In this document: piece after piece, positions 63,036-64,000 of the stretch
Position numbering within the stretch: position 1 is the stretch's first letter
How the letters are laid out: every line of letters begins with the position of its first letter
Assembly (NCBI RefSeq): GCF_020880815.1
Contig: NZ_JAJITD010000009.1
Location: 248,001-312,000 of the forward strand
Origin: Paraburkholderia sejongensis
GTDB taxonomy: Bacteria > Pseudomonadota > Gammaproteobacteria > Burkholderiales > Burkholderiaceae
DNA length: 64,000 bases
Direction: 5' to 3'
The notes under the pieces: generated by a model
Database searches by the model: none
Told to the model about the DNA's origin: nothing
The model's input: only the letters and a program-made list of their open reading frames with translations
Made by a program: the position numbers and the translations under genes

Positions 63036-64000
63036 TCAGATCGCGCCGGCCGTGCGCAACGCGCTGATCTGCTCGGGCGTATAGCCGAGTTCGGCCATCA
63101 CTTCGTCGGTATGCTCGCCGAGCAGCGGCGAGCGTTGGACGTCGGTCGGACTGTCGGACAGCTTGATAGGATTACCGACGGTCAGATACTTGCCGCGCGT
63201 CGGATGATCGACTTCGACGATCGTGCCGGTCTTGCGCAGCGACGGTTCTTCGGCGATTTCCTTCATCGACAGGATCGGCCCGCACGGAATGTCGTATTTG
63301 TTGAGAATCTGCATCGCCTCGAACTTGGTCTTGGTCATCGTCCAGCGTTCGATCTCCGCGAAGATCTCTTTCAGGCGCGGCAGCCGTGCCGGCGCGGTCG
63401 CGTAGTCGGGATCGGTGGCCCACTCCTCCTTGCCGATCACGTTGCAGATCTTCGCCCACACCGGCGCCTGCGTAATGAAGTAAATGTACGCGTTCGGATC
63501 GGTCTCCCAGCCTTTGCACTTCAGAATCCAGCCCGGCTGCCCGCCGCCCGATGCATTGCCCGCGCGCGGCACCGCCTCGCCGAATTCGCCGTTCGGATAT
63601 TGCGGATACTCCTTTAGCACCGAGGTGCGTTCGAGCCGCTGCTGATCGCGCAGCTTGACGCGGCACAGATTGAGCACGCCGTCCTGCATCGCCGCCAGCA
63701 CACGCTGACCGCGGCCGCTATGGGTACGCTGATACAACGCGGTGACGATTCCGAGCGCCAGATGCAGACCGGTGCCGCTGTCGCCGATCTGCGCGCCGGT
63801 CACGACCGGCGGGCCATCGTCGAAACCGGTGGTCGACGCGGCGCCGCCCGCGCATTGGGCGACGTTCTCATATACTTTGCAATCCTCATAAGGCCCGGGA
63901 CCGAAGCCCTTCACCGACGCGACGATCATCCGCGGATTGAGCTCCTGCACCCGCTCCCACGTAAAGCCCATGCGGTCGAGCGCGCCCGGCGCGAAGTTCT
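63036..64000 (-). CDS. frc: Formyl-CoA:oxalate CoA-transferase (5' end beyond window)
   Basis: The frame is open to the right edge; 321 codons and the stop at 63036 are present. The first residues visible (NFAPGALDRMGFTW) match the Frc segment before residue 100, so about 90-100 residues are missing. KVYENVAQCAGGAASTTGF, QIGDSGTGLHL with the catalytic Asp, LRDQQRLERT and the glycine loop GGGQPGWILKCKGWE are close to Oxalobacter Frc. It moves CoA from formyl-CoA to oxalate. Oxalyl-CoA decarboxylase would be expected nearby, probably beyond the edge. Confidence 0.95.
   Translation of the reverse strand, partial: NFAPGALDRMGFTWERVQELNPRMIVASVKGFGPGPYEDCKVYENVAQCAGGAASTTGFDDGPPVVTGAQIGDSGTGLHLALGIVTALYQRTHSGRGQRVLAAMQDGVLNLCRVKLRDQQRLERTSVLKEYPQYPNGEFGEAVPRAGNASGGGQPGWILKCKGWETDPNAYIYFITQAPVWAKICNVIGKEEWATDPDYATAPARLPRLKEIFAEIERWTMTKTKFEAMQILNKYDIPCGPILSMKEIAEEPSLRKTGTIVEVDHPTRGKYLTVGNPIKLSDSPTDVQRSPLLGEHTDEVMAELGYTPEQISALRTAGAI

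Overview
The window reads as chromosomal DNA of a high-GC betaproteobacterium, most likely Burkholderia or Paraburkholderia. The protein families support this: DUF4148 and DUF6232 proteins, a CsbD-like protein, an AepX with a cytidylyltransferase-like C-terminus, a betaproteobacterial type of methyl-accepting protein, and an Frc/OxlT oxalate locus. Species cannot be fixed from the sequence alone. I see no rRNA, tRNA, CRISPR array or intact insertion sequence.

Layout. 1-3.3 kb is a sparse, accessory-looking stretch: a cut-off FAD-linked oxidase on the minus strand and two small genes of unknown function. 3.3-23.4 kb is a housekeeping mosaic: glycogen phosphorylase, a DHA2-type MFS exporter, threonine aldolase, an NlpD-like lipoprotein, a cupin, gnd, a DUF938 methyltransferase, an FMN-binding PNPOx-like protein, a sirtuin, an SDR, a polysaccharide deacetylase, motAB and xthA. 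23.6-28.3 kb holds a Tat-exported molybdenum aldehyde oxidoreductase (paoABC) with a MocA-like cofactor nucleotidyltransferase. 29.5-33.5 kb is a three-gene phosphonate operon (aepX-aepY-phnW) that should make 2-aminoethylphosphonate from phosphoenolpyruvate. A chemoreceptor and an orphan class B penicillin-binding protein follow, then two LysE-type exporters, a YigZ protein and a lipoprotein.

42.4-54.0 kb is a compact Wzx/Wzy-type exopolysaccharide cluster read leftwards. It holds an initiating sugar-phosphate transferase, the Wza/Wzb/Wzc export and kinase set, one glycosyltransferase, a pyruvyl transferase, a flippase, a polymerase and a secreted glycoside hydrolase. Most genes overlap or lie within about 30 bases of the next.

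54.2-64.0 kb is an oxalate/formate locus. It contains a PanE-like reductase (candidate oxalyl-CoA reductase), an aldehyde dehydrogenase, a LysR regulator, an OxlT-type MFS transporter, a second LysR regulator, an unknown 106-residue protein, a PntB-like membrane remnant, a fumarylacetoacetate-hydrolase-family protein and the start of frc (formyl-CoA transferase), which runs off the right edge. Three promoter regions here share a near-identical element, AAACTTTAAYTAT, placed exactly 20 bases before a -10-like hexamer. They face panE, oxlT and the 106-residue gene, so these transcription units look like one regulon, probably driven by a local LysR protein. This shared element, and the unknown proteins it ties to oxalate metabolism, are the most novel signals in the window.
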